A stretch of DNA of 64,000 bases from DAOVXM01 sp963746255 (lineage in GTDB: Bacteria > Chloroflexota > Anaerolineae > Anaerolineales > UBA4823). Numbering within the stretch: the stretch's first letter is position 1; each line of letters starts with the position of its first letter. The translations under genes and the position numbers were made by a program. The notes below the pieces were generated by a model that did not search any database, was not told the origin of the DNA, and saw only the letters and a program-made list of their open reading frames with translations. The stretch is taken from the NCBI GenBank assembly GCA_963746255.1, contig CAVVAJ010000007.1:1-64000 (forward strand), in the 5' to 3' direction. This document shows, one piece after another, positions 54,144 through 63,631 of this stretch.

Positions 54144-55163
54144 ATCGCTTTGTTCCACTGATGCATAGTAAGGGGAATACTATCGATGGCGAAATATTGC
54201 TGGAAACAGTTAATGTGATCGAGCTAATAGCGATACTTGAATGCAGTGTGATCCACGGAAATCTTGTTAGCCATTCTCCTCTGGACGACAAGAACGATAC
54301 AGGTAGTGGAGAAATCCTGTTCCTCCGCATAATTAAATGGCTGCCTTATTCCGTTTATTAAGTCTACTTCAATACAACCGCTAATACAATGACGTCAAGA
54401 TTGGTCGTAGAAGTTCACAACATACGATCGGGGATCGTCTTCTGTTTTCATTGGATCCTTGTTTGCAGTGGCATATCGATTTTCTGTTATCCTTCGTCAA
54501 GGTGCTTCGTCGGATTACAATGCCATGTTCAAAGAATAAACCAGTCGTCATCAGGACATATTTGTGTAGTGAGCTACAGGTATCATTCGTTAGTGTAGAA
54601 AAAGCTGGTCCAAGCTAAGGTATCAGGACTTGATCCCCCGGTGAGCGATGATTGAACGGTATTTATGTACTAGTAGACAAGTGATTAGCACTTATTATTT
54701 TCTAGGTGAAACATAGCAATTGTAGACCAAGCTTTATTCAGGTACTGGTTACCGTTGCTGTGGCAGTATTGTCTCGATGCAGATAAAAATAGATCCTGAA
54801 AGGTGATGATACCTCACTATGGAGTTGGTCAGTTGGGGAGGGCTTGGGCAAATTAGATACGGGGGGTTTTGATCTCATATGGGTGAAGGGATCTCTTCCC
54901 CTGTGTTTTCTTCGGAACAAGGTGAGCGAGTATACGGAAAAATAAATTTTGCAGCACCCTCTGTTCATGAAAACCGGTAATCCGTGATACATATATGTGT
55001 ATTGGTTATGGCTGAAGAAGATTCTCTGAGACGTTCGGCTTCTAAAGGAAAAATATGCACCGTGAACAGTACCATATCATTAATTTAGTTGCCATAAAAC
55101 AATATGGAGCTAATCATTGCTTGAGCAAACAGGTTATTATCTCGCTTACAATTACGAGAATCA
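54144..55163. other. Long divergent intergenic region
   Basis: About 1 kb between two divergent GT39 genes. It is AT-rich by eye. The small open frames in it have no recognisable family sequence, so no gene is called. It should hold promoters for both neighbours, but no -10/-35 pair is clear enough to report. I see no tRNA or repeat. Confidence 0.45.
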
Positions 55164-56900
55164 ATGTCTGGGCTACTACTAATGTTATCTAACGTATATT
55201 TCCATGTAAGAACACGTATAAAGGGGGGAAGATGGCGTCAGGATCTGTTAGAGATATTCGCTATTTGCATAATAGCTCTATCAATTTGGGTACCAAGACG
55301 TATTTCGCTCAATAGGATCGTCACGCCTGATGAGCCGAGTTGGATCGAGAGGTCTGAGAATTTCATTCTCGCTTTGAAACAAGGGAACTATTCTGAGACG
55401 TATCAAAAAGAGCATCCAGGTGTTACTTTGATGTGGGTCGGGTATGCAGCCTATAACAATTTATTTCGCGAATATCAAAATAGTTATCCAGAATATCGCG
55501 ATAAATTGACAACCAGGTATTTTGTTAACGGGATATCTAAACGCAATCCATTAGAAATCCTGGTAGAGAGCCGGAAAATCCTGGCGTTAATCCACACGGT
55601 TACATTACTGCTATCTTATTGGTTTACTAGACGATTGATTGGCATTGTTCCAGCATTGTTAAGTTTTACATTTATCGCCTTCGATCCATTTCATCTTGCT
55701 TTGACAAGGGTGCTGCACCTTGACGGCTTGCTCGCAAACTTCTACATACTCTCATTGTTGGCGTATATCAGTTATACGCTTGAGCGTAAACGACTTGACC
55801 TTGTCATTTGTGGTATCAGTGCGGGGCTAGCATGGTTGACGAAATCCCCAGGGTTATTTTTGATACCCACATACGGACTGATTACATTAATTCAGCTCTG
55901 GCAAAATACCCGCAATAAAAAGCAGTCTCTGCATTTCGGTATGGTCTGGCATAAAGTTTGGCCTCTTGGTGTTTTGATGTTAATAGGCGCATTGGTTTAC
56001 TATGCATTATGGCCTGCCATGTGGGTTAGTCCAAGAGAAGTATTGACAAATGTATTGGGAATGGCTCAGGCATATGCAGACGCAGGCCATGATACAGGTG
56101 TGTTTTTTAATGGAAGAGTTATTGAGGGTTCAGAATTTGGTTTGCGATATCTTTATTTCTACCCCTTGACTCTCTTATGGCGCATGACCCCCCTCATTTT
56201 AATTGGAATTATCGCCTTTGTTGTGGGGTATATTGGTCGACAAAAACCGTTTTCAGAACAAAAAATTCGCTGGTTCAGTATGTGCTTAGTAATTGCCGTG
56301 GGTATCTATACGGTACTAATGACTTTGGGACAAAAGAAATTTGACCGCTACCTTTTACCCGTGTACCCTCCCTTGTGTATTCTTGCTGCCCAAGGGTGGT
56401 ATGTTTGCTTTCTCTGGTTCAAAGATAAATTCGTTATCCTTGGGCGGAAGATGGTAATATTGGCGCTTTTCGGGATCGTGATTGGGCTACAAGCGTATAG
56501 CTCTCTCAGCATTTTTCCCTATGATCTTGCCTATTACAACCCGGTAATGGGCGGAAGCCAGAAAGCCCCGGAGGTCATGCAAATTGGTTGGGGAGAAGGT
56601 TTGGATTTAGCTGCATTATATTTGAATAATAAACCAAACGCCGAAGATACTGTTGCAAGTTCCTGGTACAGTCTTGGTCCTTTCTCATATTTCTTCCACG
56701 GAGAAGTAGTTAATATTCCAACAAGATTAGTCCTTGAGAACAATTGGCAAGGTATTTATTCCTCTGACTATATAGTTGTTTATGTGCACCAGTGGCAGCG
56801 CAATATGCCGGAAGAACTGCTATCAGAGCTTTCTGGCAATCAACCGGAACATGTAATATGGATTAATGGTATTGAATATGTTCGTATATATGGGCAATAG
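55164..56900 (+). CDS. GT39-type polytopic membrane glycosyltransferase
   Basis: A 578-residue membrane protein of the same branch as 47115-48797: NRIVTPDEPSWIERSENFILAL, TYQKEHPGVTLMWVG, then about ten helices and the tail block IGWGEGLDLAALYLNNKP and IVVYVHQWQRNMPEELLSEL. It has a longer basic N-terminus (RTRIKGGRWRQD). It is more AT-rich than the genes of the 46-kb block. The downstream neighbour is a broken IS30 element on the other strand. Confidence 0.85.
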   Translation: MSGLLLMLSNVYFHVRTRIKGGRWRQDLLEIFAICIIALSIWVPRRISLNRIVTPDEPSWIERSENFILALKQGNYSETYQKEHPGVTLMWVGYAAYNNLFREYQNSYPEYRDKLTTRYFVNGISKRNPLEILVESRKILALIHTVTLLLSYWFTRRLIGIVPALLSFTFIAFDPFHLALTRVLHLDGLLANFYILSLLAYISYTLERKRLDLVICGISAGLAWLTKSPGLFLIPTYGLITLIQLWQNTRNKKQSLHFGMVWHKVWPLGVLMLIGALVYYALWPAMWVSPREVLTNVLGMAQAYADAGHDTGVFFNGRVIEGSEFGLRYLYFYPLTLLWRMTPLILIGIIAFVVGYIGRQKPFSEQKIRWFSMCLVIAVGIYTVLMTLGQKKFDRYLLPVYPPLCILAAQGWYVCFLWFKDKFVILGRKMVILALFGIVIGLQAYSSLSIFPYDLAYYNPVMGGSQKAPEVMQIGWGEGLDLAALYLNNKPNAEDTVASSWYSLGPFSYFFHGEVVNIPTRLVLENNWQGIYSSDYIVVYVHQWQRNMPEELLSELSGNQPEHVIWINGIEYVRIYGQ

Positions 56901-56984
56901 AGCGAAGAGCAGCGTAGAACTTAGAATTTGCTCGTTCACGCAACAATTTTTTGTTAAATACTTCATTAAAATAACAAGCAATCA

Positions 56985-57794
56985 GAAATCATCTCTTGGA
57001 CGATGGTTGAGTTTGATCAAGGTTTGATATCATGTGCCCACGAGGATCAACGAAGTTATAGCTGCTGAGTTCTGGTGCGACAGGTTGCGGGGAAGTAAAA
57101 TTTTTGCCATTTTCTCCGGTGTTTGTTGGCAGGCGGGATGCAAGTGGTTGGGGTTGCTCGATCACGACATCGCTGACCAATCTGGCCGTACGGTGATCAA
57201 CTTTGCGCAGCATAATCACACGCGATTTCGCTCCGCCAGAGTAACAATTGCCTGGCGATACCCTTTGCCAATGATATTGTCCACTTCCCAATCCCCGATC
57301 CGTTGACGTTGATCAACAATCTCTAGACGCTCTTCAACATATCTTCGATCGGGAAATATACCCCGCCGATCTCGGCTGCCGTAACGCTTGCGACGTTTCC
57401 TTTGGCAACGCAGGCGCATGTGCAAATCGCCACCCGCTTATTTGTCACACAGGCTGTAATGAAAAACCCACTCATGACTGACCTGGATATGCTGATCTTC
57501 CAGCAACCAATCCAAAATCTATTCTGGGCTCCAATCGAAACGTATTTTCGCTTCGATCAGCATTCATGTTTCTGCTTGGATGCGGCAACAACCCTTTTTT
57601 CGCCTGCTCATCGCCAGACTATGGGTTTGCTTTGGTCGATAGCCGCGCTGACAATGGTTCCGTTTCAGTTCCCGACAGATCGTCGATCTGTCAACTTCAA
57701 GGCAATTGGCTATCTGTGTTTAATTTTGATCTATTTTAATAAGTATATAAATCTGGTATCTTTGCTCTTTGGTAAGCTGTTTGTAGGTTCTCAT
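56985..57794 (-). pseudogene. IS30-family transposase, degraded copy A
   Basis: The ATG at 57794 begins RTYKQLTKEQRYQIYILIK, a standard IS30 N-terminus, then a stop interrupts before TQIANCLEVDRSTICRELKRN (helix-turn-helix). Several frames must be joined to follow the rest: VSHEWVFHY, then RIGDWEVDNIIGKGYRQAIVTLAE (the first Asp of the DDE triad), RKVDHRTARLVSDVV, and TNTGENGKNFTS. The end of the catalytic domain is missing; the sequence jumps to the LNHRPR-coding bases near 57000. With several frameshifts, stops and a deletion it cannot be active. Confidence 0.8.
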
Positions 57795-57866
57795 AAGTGC
57801 TCCTATGACTTGGTGGTTAGAGAAGCTCTTATCCTACATCAGCTTACCCCTCTTTCCGCTATCAAA

Positions 57867-57887
57867 GTTGCACTAGCTAGTTGAATC
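57867..57887. repeat. IS30 copy A terminal inverted repeat
   Basis: The plus strand reads GTTGCACTAGCTAGTTGAATC just upstream of the copy A transposase start. The reverse complement of the 59915-59935 end matches at 16 of 21 positions, with all differences in the central five bases, so these are the two ends of the same element type. The stop codon of the GT39 gene at 57894 lies only six bases beyond. Confidence 0.65.
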
Positions 57888-57893
57888 TACACA

Positions 57894-59597
57894 CTAATGC
57901 ATTCGGTATATATATGCGTAAGGTAAACTATTGATAAATACAACGTATTCCATCTCATGTTGTTCAATGAACTTAAGAAACGCTTTGCTTGGCAGTTGCC
58001 GCTGTAGTTGGTGAAAATAGATGATGATATAGTCAACTTTTGGAAGATCTTCTGGATCAACCGGAAAATCTTCCATCAGGGTGGTCCCATCGAAGAAATA
58101 TGAAAATGGGCCGTCAAAATACCAGCTCATCACCTGTAAATTTCCAGCTTCTGGCGATTTGTTGAGGTACCTGGCAGCCTGATCCAATCCCTCTCCCCAG
58201 CCAATCATCATCACCTGTGGGGCGCGTTTTGCTCCACCTAGTAGCGGGTTGTAATAACTTAAATAGTAGGGTGCCGTTTGCATAACCCCCCAGCATTGCC
58301 AGACGAATGCACCTGCCAACAGAGCTCCAATTGCGATCACGGAATAGCGTAGAAATACGCGAGAACTGAGTCTCTCCCGCAGAAAATGGTATGTGGCAGT
58401 GAGAATTGTGATCCAGCCTACAGCCGCGAGGAGATCCAATGGTGCAAAGACCGGCAGCAGGTAGCGGTCAAACTTTTTCGCTCCAACCGTCATGAATATT
58501 GTGAATAGGATAATGAAAAGGACCAATATTAGTGAAGATTTTCGAATTTCTTTATCAAATTGAATTCTCCGTCGGAAAACGAATGCCAGACCTAGCAATA
58601 ACAAACCAAGGACAGTCAGAGGTGTTGCCCGCCATAGATAATTAATCGGATAAAACCATATATTCCGCACGCCATCAGAGTAAATTCTGCCGTTGAAAAA
58701 AATATCACTCCCATGACCTTCTGATGCGTAGAATATGGCTTGAGCGAAGATCTTGTTGACTGTTTCAAGTGGGGTAACCCACATCGCTGGGAAAAACACG
58801 GTAAAAGTTATCACAGCAAGTGCAAACCAAACCAGAACCAATCCGCTTTCTCGTAATATGGTCTGGATGGGATTTTGCTTATATACCGTCCAATTGTTGA
58901 ACAGTTCGATCAACATCAGCAAGCAGAAGAACGGCAGCAGGAACAAAGCTGGCGACTTCGTCAACCAACTCAGCCCAGCTGCAATTGCGGAAACGACCAA
59001 GTTGATGGATCGGCGACCTCGATATAAGTAAGCCATCAAGGCCAGTATGGAAAGCAGCATCAAAGCGCTCACCAATGCATCCAAGTGGAGCAGTCTCCCC
59101 AAAGCAATTGAGAAAGGGTTTAGTGCGACAAATAGAAATCCCAACGAAGCTATCTGCAATCCGAGTACCTTAAATGCATACCAAAAAGCTAGTAAAAACG
59201 ATGAAACAATACCAAGAACGATAAATATACGTCCTGCTTCGAGTGCAATTATGGGGTCAATGTTATTGTTTTCCATGTAGTGAGGAAGATCTCCGATGCG
59301 ATCCAATTGTCCAGGCTCCAATGTAATAAATTGTGGATATCGTAGGAGAAATCCTGCTGTACCCGCCCACATGATCGTGACACCGGGGTGTTCACGCTGG
59401 AAGGTATGCTCGAAATCCTTCTGAATCAGGGCAGTAAGGAAGTTGGCTGACCGGTGCAGCCATTTTTTCTCGTCAGGTGTAACGAAGCGATCTAAATCAA
59501 TAATGCGCGGAACTACCATCGCAATAATTATCATGAAAAGGCTAATGGTCTGAAAAAACCTGAGAAATTTCCACTTGGTTACTTTATTATCGCTCAT
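57894..59597 (-). CDS. GT39-type polytopic membrane glycosyltransferase between IS30 remnants
   Basis: A 567-residue membrane protein and the intact sister of 50940-52644; the two are alike from end to end (RFVTPDEKKWLHRSANFLTAL, TFQREHPGVTIMWAG, MIGWGEGLDQAARYLNKSP, IIIYFHQLQRQLPSKAFLKF). About ten helices span the middle; the C-terminal ~120 residues are soluble and extracytoplasmic by analogy with ArnT-type enzymes. Its stop is six bases from an IS30 end and another IS30 end lies about 320 bases upstream of its start, so the gene may have been moved or copied by the element. Confidence 0.87.
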   Translation of the reverse strand: MSDNKVTKWKFLRFFQTISLFMIIIAMVVPRIIDLDRFVTPDEKKWLHRSANFLTALIQKDFEHTFQREHPGVTIMWAGTAGFLLRYPQFITLEPGQLDRIGDLPHYMENNNIDPIIALEAGRIFIVLGIVSSFLLAFWYAFKVLGLQIASLGFLFVALNPFSIALGRLLHLDALVSALMLLSILALMAYLYRGRRSINLVVSAIAAGLSWLTKSPALFLLPFFCLLMLIELFNNWTVYKQNPIQTILRESGLVLVWFALAVITFTVFFPAMWVTPLETVNKIFAQAIFYASEGHGSDIFFNGRIYSDGVRNIWFYPINYLWRATPLTVLGLLLLGLAFVFRRRIQFDKEIRKSSLILVLFIILFTIFMTVGAKKFDRYLLPVFAPLDLLAAVGWITILTATYHFLRERLSSRVFLRYSVIAIGALLAGAFVWQCWGVMQTAPYYLSYYNPLLGGAKRAPQVMMIGWGEGLDQAARYLNKSPEAGNLQVMSWYFDGPFSYFFDGTTLMEDFPVDPEDLPKVDYIIIYFHQLQRQLPSKAFLKFIEQHEMEYVVFINSLPYAYIYRMH

Positions 59598-59914
59598 GAT
59601 TGCCGTAAGACCGTTTCATGTTTATGAATCTTTTCCATCATTGATACAACAGCTGGAATGTATCTTGAAGCTAATTTCTCACTATCTAATAATCAAACTC
59701 GCCGATGAATAATTGCTCGAGTGGAATTCTACAATTACAGCCAAGAGTTGTTCTTAATTCAGAATAACGAACCCTATTCGTTATTCGTGAATTGAAATGA
59801 GTTTTTAGGAATTGCTTTTCCCCCTTGGCAAATTTATGTTGGAGTAGTACTGATCATCCATTCGGGTTTTGTTGCATAAGTTTGTGTACACTAATGTGAC
59901 TTTAAGATTACTTG
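59598..59914. other. Intergenic region upstream of a GT39 gene
   Basis: About 320 AT-rich bases with no credible gene. It should hold the promoter of the GT39 gene at 57894-59597 but I cannot pick one out. The right part borders the IS30 copy B end. Confidence 0.4.
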
Positions 59915-59935
59915 GATTCAACATCGAAGTGCAAC
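59915..59935. repeat. IS30 copy B terminal inverted repeat
   Basis: The plus strand reads GATTCAACATCGAAGTGCAAC, the outer end beyond the transposase stop codon at 59939-59941. It is the inverted partner of the copy A end at 57867-57887, with the outer eight bases of each arm identical. Confidence 0.65.
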
Positions 59936-59938
59936 AGA

Positions 59939-60061
59939 CTATTCAAAGAATACCTCAAAAGGTGACATGAAATCAAGGCATTTCCTTGGACGATGGTTGA
60001 GTTTGATCATGATCTTTTCAAGCTCACCCTTTGTGACAGAACTGAGGGCTCGATTTTTAGG
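59939..60061 (-). pseudogene. IS30-family transposase C-terminal fragment, copy B
   Basis: About 40 residues in one open frame: IPKNRALSSVTKGELEKI, then LNHRPRKCLDFMSPFEVFFE and a stop. This is the conserved IS30 transposase C-terminus (N-RPRK-L-F-TPFEVF). An in-frame stop lies just before it and the rest of the element to the right is missing. A stretch of about 25 bases encoding the LNHRPR region is also found at copy A's truncated end (near 57000), so the two remnants came from closely related copies. Confidence 0.8.
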
Positions 60062-60109
60062 AATTTATACTCATAACCCAGTGGTTTGAATAAATTTCTA
60101 CATATGACA

Positions 60110-62125
60110 TTAATCACAATTTGTTACTTTAGTGCGAGGCGTTAAGACTTGTAAGTGAATATCCCGTAAAATTTTGTAGGGTTCGTAATAACAAAGTATG
60201 GGTTCTGATACGTATTTCACCCAAGCATCGTTCTCTTCCCCAAAGGGTTCCGCGCTCCCTTTGTAGTTGATGAACAAAGGATCGCTTACGATCAGGCTAT
60301 ATTTATGTTCTTTTAAATCATTCGCGAAACGAGCTAGGTATGGTTCGTTTCCTGCCATGGCCATTTCCATTAGGAAAACCTTTTCATAATCAGGAATAAT
60401 AGCTACATCAGGTATTATTCTGAAAGTGACAAGTTGTCTTTCGGAAATGAATAGCACATCCCCGTCATTTGTGACCGCCTTCTCAACGAAGCGTGAAAGA
60501 CGATCAAGCGAAATTTGGGTGTCCGATGGAGATGGCAATTCAAGAGGTTTTCCATATTGCAAAGTGAAGAAAATAGAGAAGCATATCAAAGTTGCAATGA
60601 TCGTGTCTTTCCCGAAAGAAAAAGATCGAGCGGCATGGTCTCTCCATTCTTTGCTAGCAGTGTTCGCTTGGGTGTCCAATTGAAATTTATCGTAGTATAT
60701 ATAAGCAGATATGACAATCAGAATCGAGAAATATGCGTCCAGATTATGCAGGTTGCTGCCCCCTCCAATTTTTATACTGACAATTATTCCCCCGATGCAA
60801 AGTGTCAACAAGATAATACTTATTATCAGGAGTTGAATCTTGTGATAATAACGCCATCTATGCCTTAGACATAAAATCGATAGCAGCCAAAATGGAATAG
60901 AAACGAGAATGCCCCCGGACAAGACTCCCAATTGGTATGTTGGATTAGGGAAAAGCCGATACCAGAGTAGATCTGAGGAGAAGCTAGAGGCAAATTGACC
61001 CGGCGGATTGCCCGAAGAGATGATATAGAGCCACTGAGTGAAAAGGGCGGTAGATAAACCGGCGATACCGAAAATTGCTGGCCAGATTAAATAACGCAAA
61101 GATTTATAATGGCGCACCGGAATTTCCAATGTATAGAGTGTCACAGCGAGCATTGCGGGTATTGGATACCAATTCACCCGGCTAATTCCTGTCCATACCG
61201 ATGCGATTATTATGAATAAGACATTTCGCCAGTGGTGGTGTTTATTGAAGGAAGCCAATATGATAATTAGTGGAATTTGAAGGTGATAATAAACCGGCAA
61301 AATGAGAAGTATCATCACTCCTATCATGATCAACGTCCAGCGTTTGAGTTTATCCTCAATCGAAAGCCGTTTGGTCATAAAGAACGCTGTCAGAAATGTT
61401 GTTGTGGTCCATAATAGCACCTGCCAGGCTCGATGGACCCATATGGGGGTTCCATCAAAGATAAATGGCACAGCTTGCATAAGGTACCGGCTGGGATGCA
61501 AAACAGTCGGCGTAATTCTGACACCATATACTTTCTCCGACAAGTACAGTGATGCATAGTAATACCGACTTGCCTCAGACCACCCCAACGAAAATGGGTA
61601 GTTGCTAATGTCTGGTAGAAAAGCGGCTAATCGATAACCTGTTGTAATGAATACGGCTGAAGCACCTAGCAAAATGAATTCGTTTTGCTGATTTCCCGCA
61701 GCTTTAAGGCATATGGCACCAAGAAGAACAAAAAGGGAAAACAGACCGATGCGAATATAAATGTTTCTTAGATATTGACCGTATGGACCCAGAACCAAAA
61801 AGCAGAATGTGGCGATCAAAAGCGCTAAGAAAAAATTGTTATATGCTCCCAGTTTGTGTAGATATCGAGACACGTTGAGCAGCATAGCCAGTAACTTGTT
61901 ATTTAATCTACTCCAGGGCGTAATCAGGAACCCAATCATCAAGATTAAAACGACGCTCCAAACAATGGCTAACCCCACCCAGCTTCTAGACTCAATCAGA
62001 ATATTATTCGTAAAAACAGGTTTCAAGAACTGGATCAGACCATAGCCGGATACGAATATAGAAAATCCAAGAATGATCCTGAGTCTGGTCATACGAGCAT
62101 TTGGTGTATATTGTGAATCAGGCAT
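60110..62125 (-). CDS. Large polytopic membrane protein of unknown function
   Basis: A 671-residue protein with roughly 13-15 hydrophobic segments up to about residue 520, where FSFGKDTIIATLICFSIFFTL is the last. A soluble tail follows. A loop near residues 180-215 reads NYPFSLGWSEASRYYYASLYLSEKVYG, between helices, and is a candidate active-site loop. There is no Asp-Glu pair in the first loop as in GT39. It could be a glycosyltransferase of GT-C type or a lipid-linked sugar enzyme, but nothing proves this. The flanking regions on both sides contain no genes. Confidence 0.6.
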   Translation of the reverse strand: MPDSQYTPNARMTRLRIILGFSIFVSGYGLIQFLKPVFTNNILIESRSWVGLAIVWSVVLILMIGFLITPWSRLNNKLLAMLLNVSRYLHKLGAYNNFFLALLIATFCFLVLGPYGQYLRNIYIRIGLFSLFVLLGAICLKAAGNQQNEFILLGASAVFITTGYRLAAFLPDISNYPFSLGWSEASRYYYASLYLSEKVYGVRITPTVLHPSRYLMQAVPFIFDGTPIWVHRAWQVLLWTTTTFLTAFFMTKRLSIEDKLKRWTLIMIGVMILLILPVYYHLQIPLIIILASFNKHHHWRNVLFIIIASVWTGISRVNWYPIPAMLAVTLYTLEIPVRHYKSLRYLIWPAIFGIAGLSTALFTQWLYIISSGNPPGQFASSFSSDLLWYRLFPNPTYQLGVLSGGILVSIPFWLLSILCLRHRWRYYHKIQLLIISIILLTLCIGGIIVSIKIGGGSNLHNLDAYFSILIVISAYIYYDKFQLDTQANTASKEWRDHAARSFSFGKDTIIATLICFSIFFTLQYGKPLELPSPSDTQISLDRLSRFVEKAVTNDGDVLFISERQLVTFRIIPDVAIIPDYEKVFLMEMAMAGNEPYLARFANDLKEHKYSLIVSDPLFINYKGSAEPFGEENDAWVKYVSEPILCYYEPYKILRDIHLQVLTPRTKVTNCD

Positions 62126-62671
62126 CTTGTAGAGAAATCATGCTCTTCTCAATTTCATGGGCGTTAATGATTTCAGGCAGATATAAACAGGGGGTTACGC
62201 AAGACATACATTGAACCCATCCCAACTAATAAAGTTAAACATATACCAAATTTTATTCATGCAACCTAAAGATATCGCAAGAACTCTGCATGAAAGTATA
62301 CAGTTTTATCATGCTCAATATATAGCCACTTGTCTAAGAAAGTCCTTATAACTATGTCAACAGAGATTCATCTAACTGATACTGAAACTACAAATCAAAA
62401 ATCTTTATGGAAATCCTCGAACCAACTCGAATGATCGAGGTCGTCGAATCTTGAATGGTTGCTTGAGTAATAGGATCTGGAAGCTCTCCTTACTCTTGAT
62501 AAGGTAACTGCCCGAGTGATAATTTCATAGTTCCGCTTGTTTTCCACCGCAGACTTGAAAATTTATCGACAATTAAATTGCTGAGAGCAAGAAAAGTCTC
62601 TGTATACCAAAGTTGTAGGATTTCCCGGAAGACATTTATTGCCAAGGATATCAGCTATATTCGAATAGTAT
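62126..62671. other. Intergenic region
   Basis: About 545 AT-rich bases between two minus-strand genes. No open frame with recognisable sequence, repeat or RNA gene was seen, and no terminator hairpin is clear. Confidence 0.4.
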
Positions 62672-63631
62672 CTATTCAATTGGTACACGATTGATTATAG
62701 TCCGCACAATATAAGTAGGTTTATGCTGAGATTCATGATATGTACGTGCGAGCAATTCTGCAATCAAACCCATCAAAATAGATTGGGTTCCAAGTATAAA
62801 GAGCATTGTGCTCATCAACAACAGAGGTGATCGAATCATGTGCTCAGCTAAAACAAGGCGACGAATAATAAGGATGAGAAGAGCCAGGAAACTAATCGCG
62901 ATAAAAGTTATACCTACACCACCAAATAGATAGATCGGTTTATTGGCGTAACTTATCAGGAATTTAACGGTAAATAAATCCAGGATTACCTTTAAGGTTC
63001 GATTTAGACCATATTTTGTTGTGCCATATTGACGATGGTGGTGTTGAACGGGGATTTCGATGATCTTTGCACCCACACTTTTTGCATATGCAGGGATAAA
63101 GCGGTGCATTTCCCCATATAGACGAAAACCAGTTAGAACTTCACGGCGATATGCTTTGAGTGTGCATCCATAATCGTGTAGATGAACGCCGGTTACTTTG
63201 GAAATTAGCCAGTTGGCAACTCTTGATGGAAATGTTCGTGTGATATATGCATCTTGGCGGTCCACCCTCCAACCGCTGACCACATCATATCCCTGGTATA
63301 TTTTCTCAAGCATCATTGGGATATCCGCTGGGTCATTCTGCAAATCTGCGTCCATCAAGATGATTATTTCACCGCTTGTATGGTCGATACCGGCGGCGAT
63401 AGCAGCCGTCTGCCCGAAGTTACGGCGAAAGGAGACAACACTTACGTGTCGAGGGTCTTTGCGGGCGATTTCTTTGAGCTTATCTAAACCGTCATCGATA
63501 CTCCCATCATCAATATAGACTACTTCCCAGTCGAGTTCTTGAAGGCTCTCAAGCGCATCGTGGAGTGCGAGATGCAGTTTATTAAGACTATCCGACTCGT
63601 TGTAGACAGGTATTACGACAGACAAATTCAA
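62672..63631 (-). CDS. DPM1/GtrB-like family 2 glycosyltransferase
   Basis: A 319-residue enzyme. LSVVIPVYNESDSLNKLH, VVYIDDGSIDDGLDKL, FRRNFGQTAAIAAGIDHTSG and IILMDADLQNDPADIP (DAD metal site) form the GT-A domain. Two C-terminal helices (IYLFGGVGITFIAISFLALL and LLLMSTMLFILGTQSILMGL) anchor it to the membrane. This is the arrangement of enzymes that charge polyprenyl phosphate with a sugar, which is then the donor for GT39 proteins, so it probably feeds the GT39 genes in this part of the window. It overlaps the start-side gene by four bases (ATGA at 63628-63631). Confidence 0.9.
   Translation of the reverse strand: MNLSVVIPVYNESDSLNKLHLALHDALESLQELDWEVVYIDDGSIDDGLDKLKEIARKDPRHVSVVSFRRNFGQTAAIAAGIDHTSGEIIILMDADLQNDPADIPMMLEKIYQGYDVVSGWRVDRQDAYITRTFPSRVANWLISKVTGVHLHDYGCTLKAYRREVLTGFRLYGEMHRFIPAYAKSVGAKIIEIPVQHHHRQYGTTKYGLNRTLKVILDLFTVKFLISYANKPIYLFGGVGITFIAISFLALLILIIRRLVLAEHMIRSPLLLMSTMLFILGTQSILMGLIAELLARTYHESQHKPTYIVRTIINRVPIE

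Noticed and set aside
54144..55163. Small open frames that could be genes
   Set aside because: None carries a recognisable family sequence or convincing start site, and the region fits a divergent promoter region with AT-rich filler.
57402..57884. A plus-strand protein of 160 residues
   Set aside because: It is the antisense of the IS30 copy A transposase and has no family features of its own.
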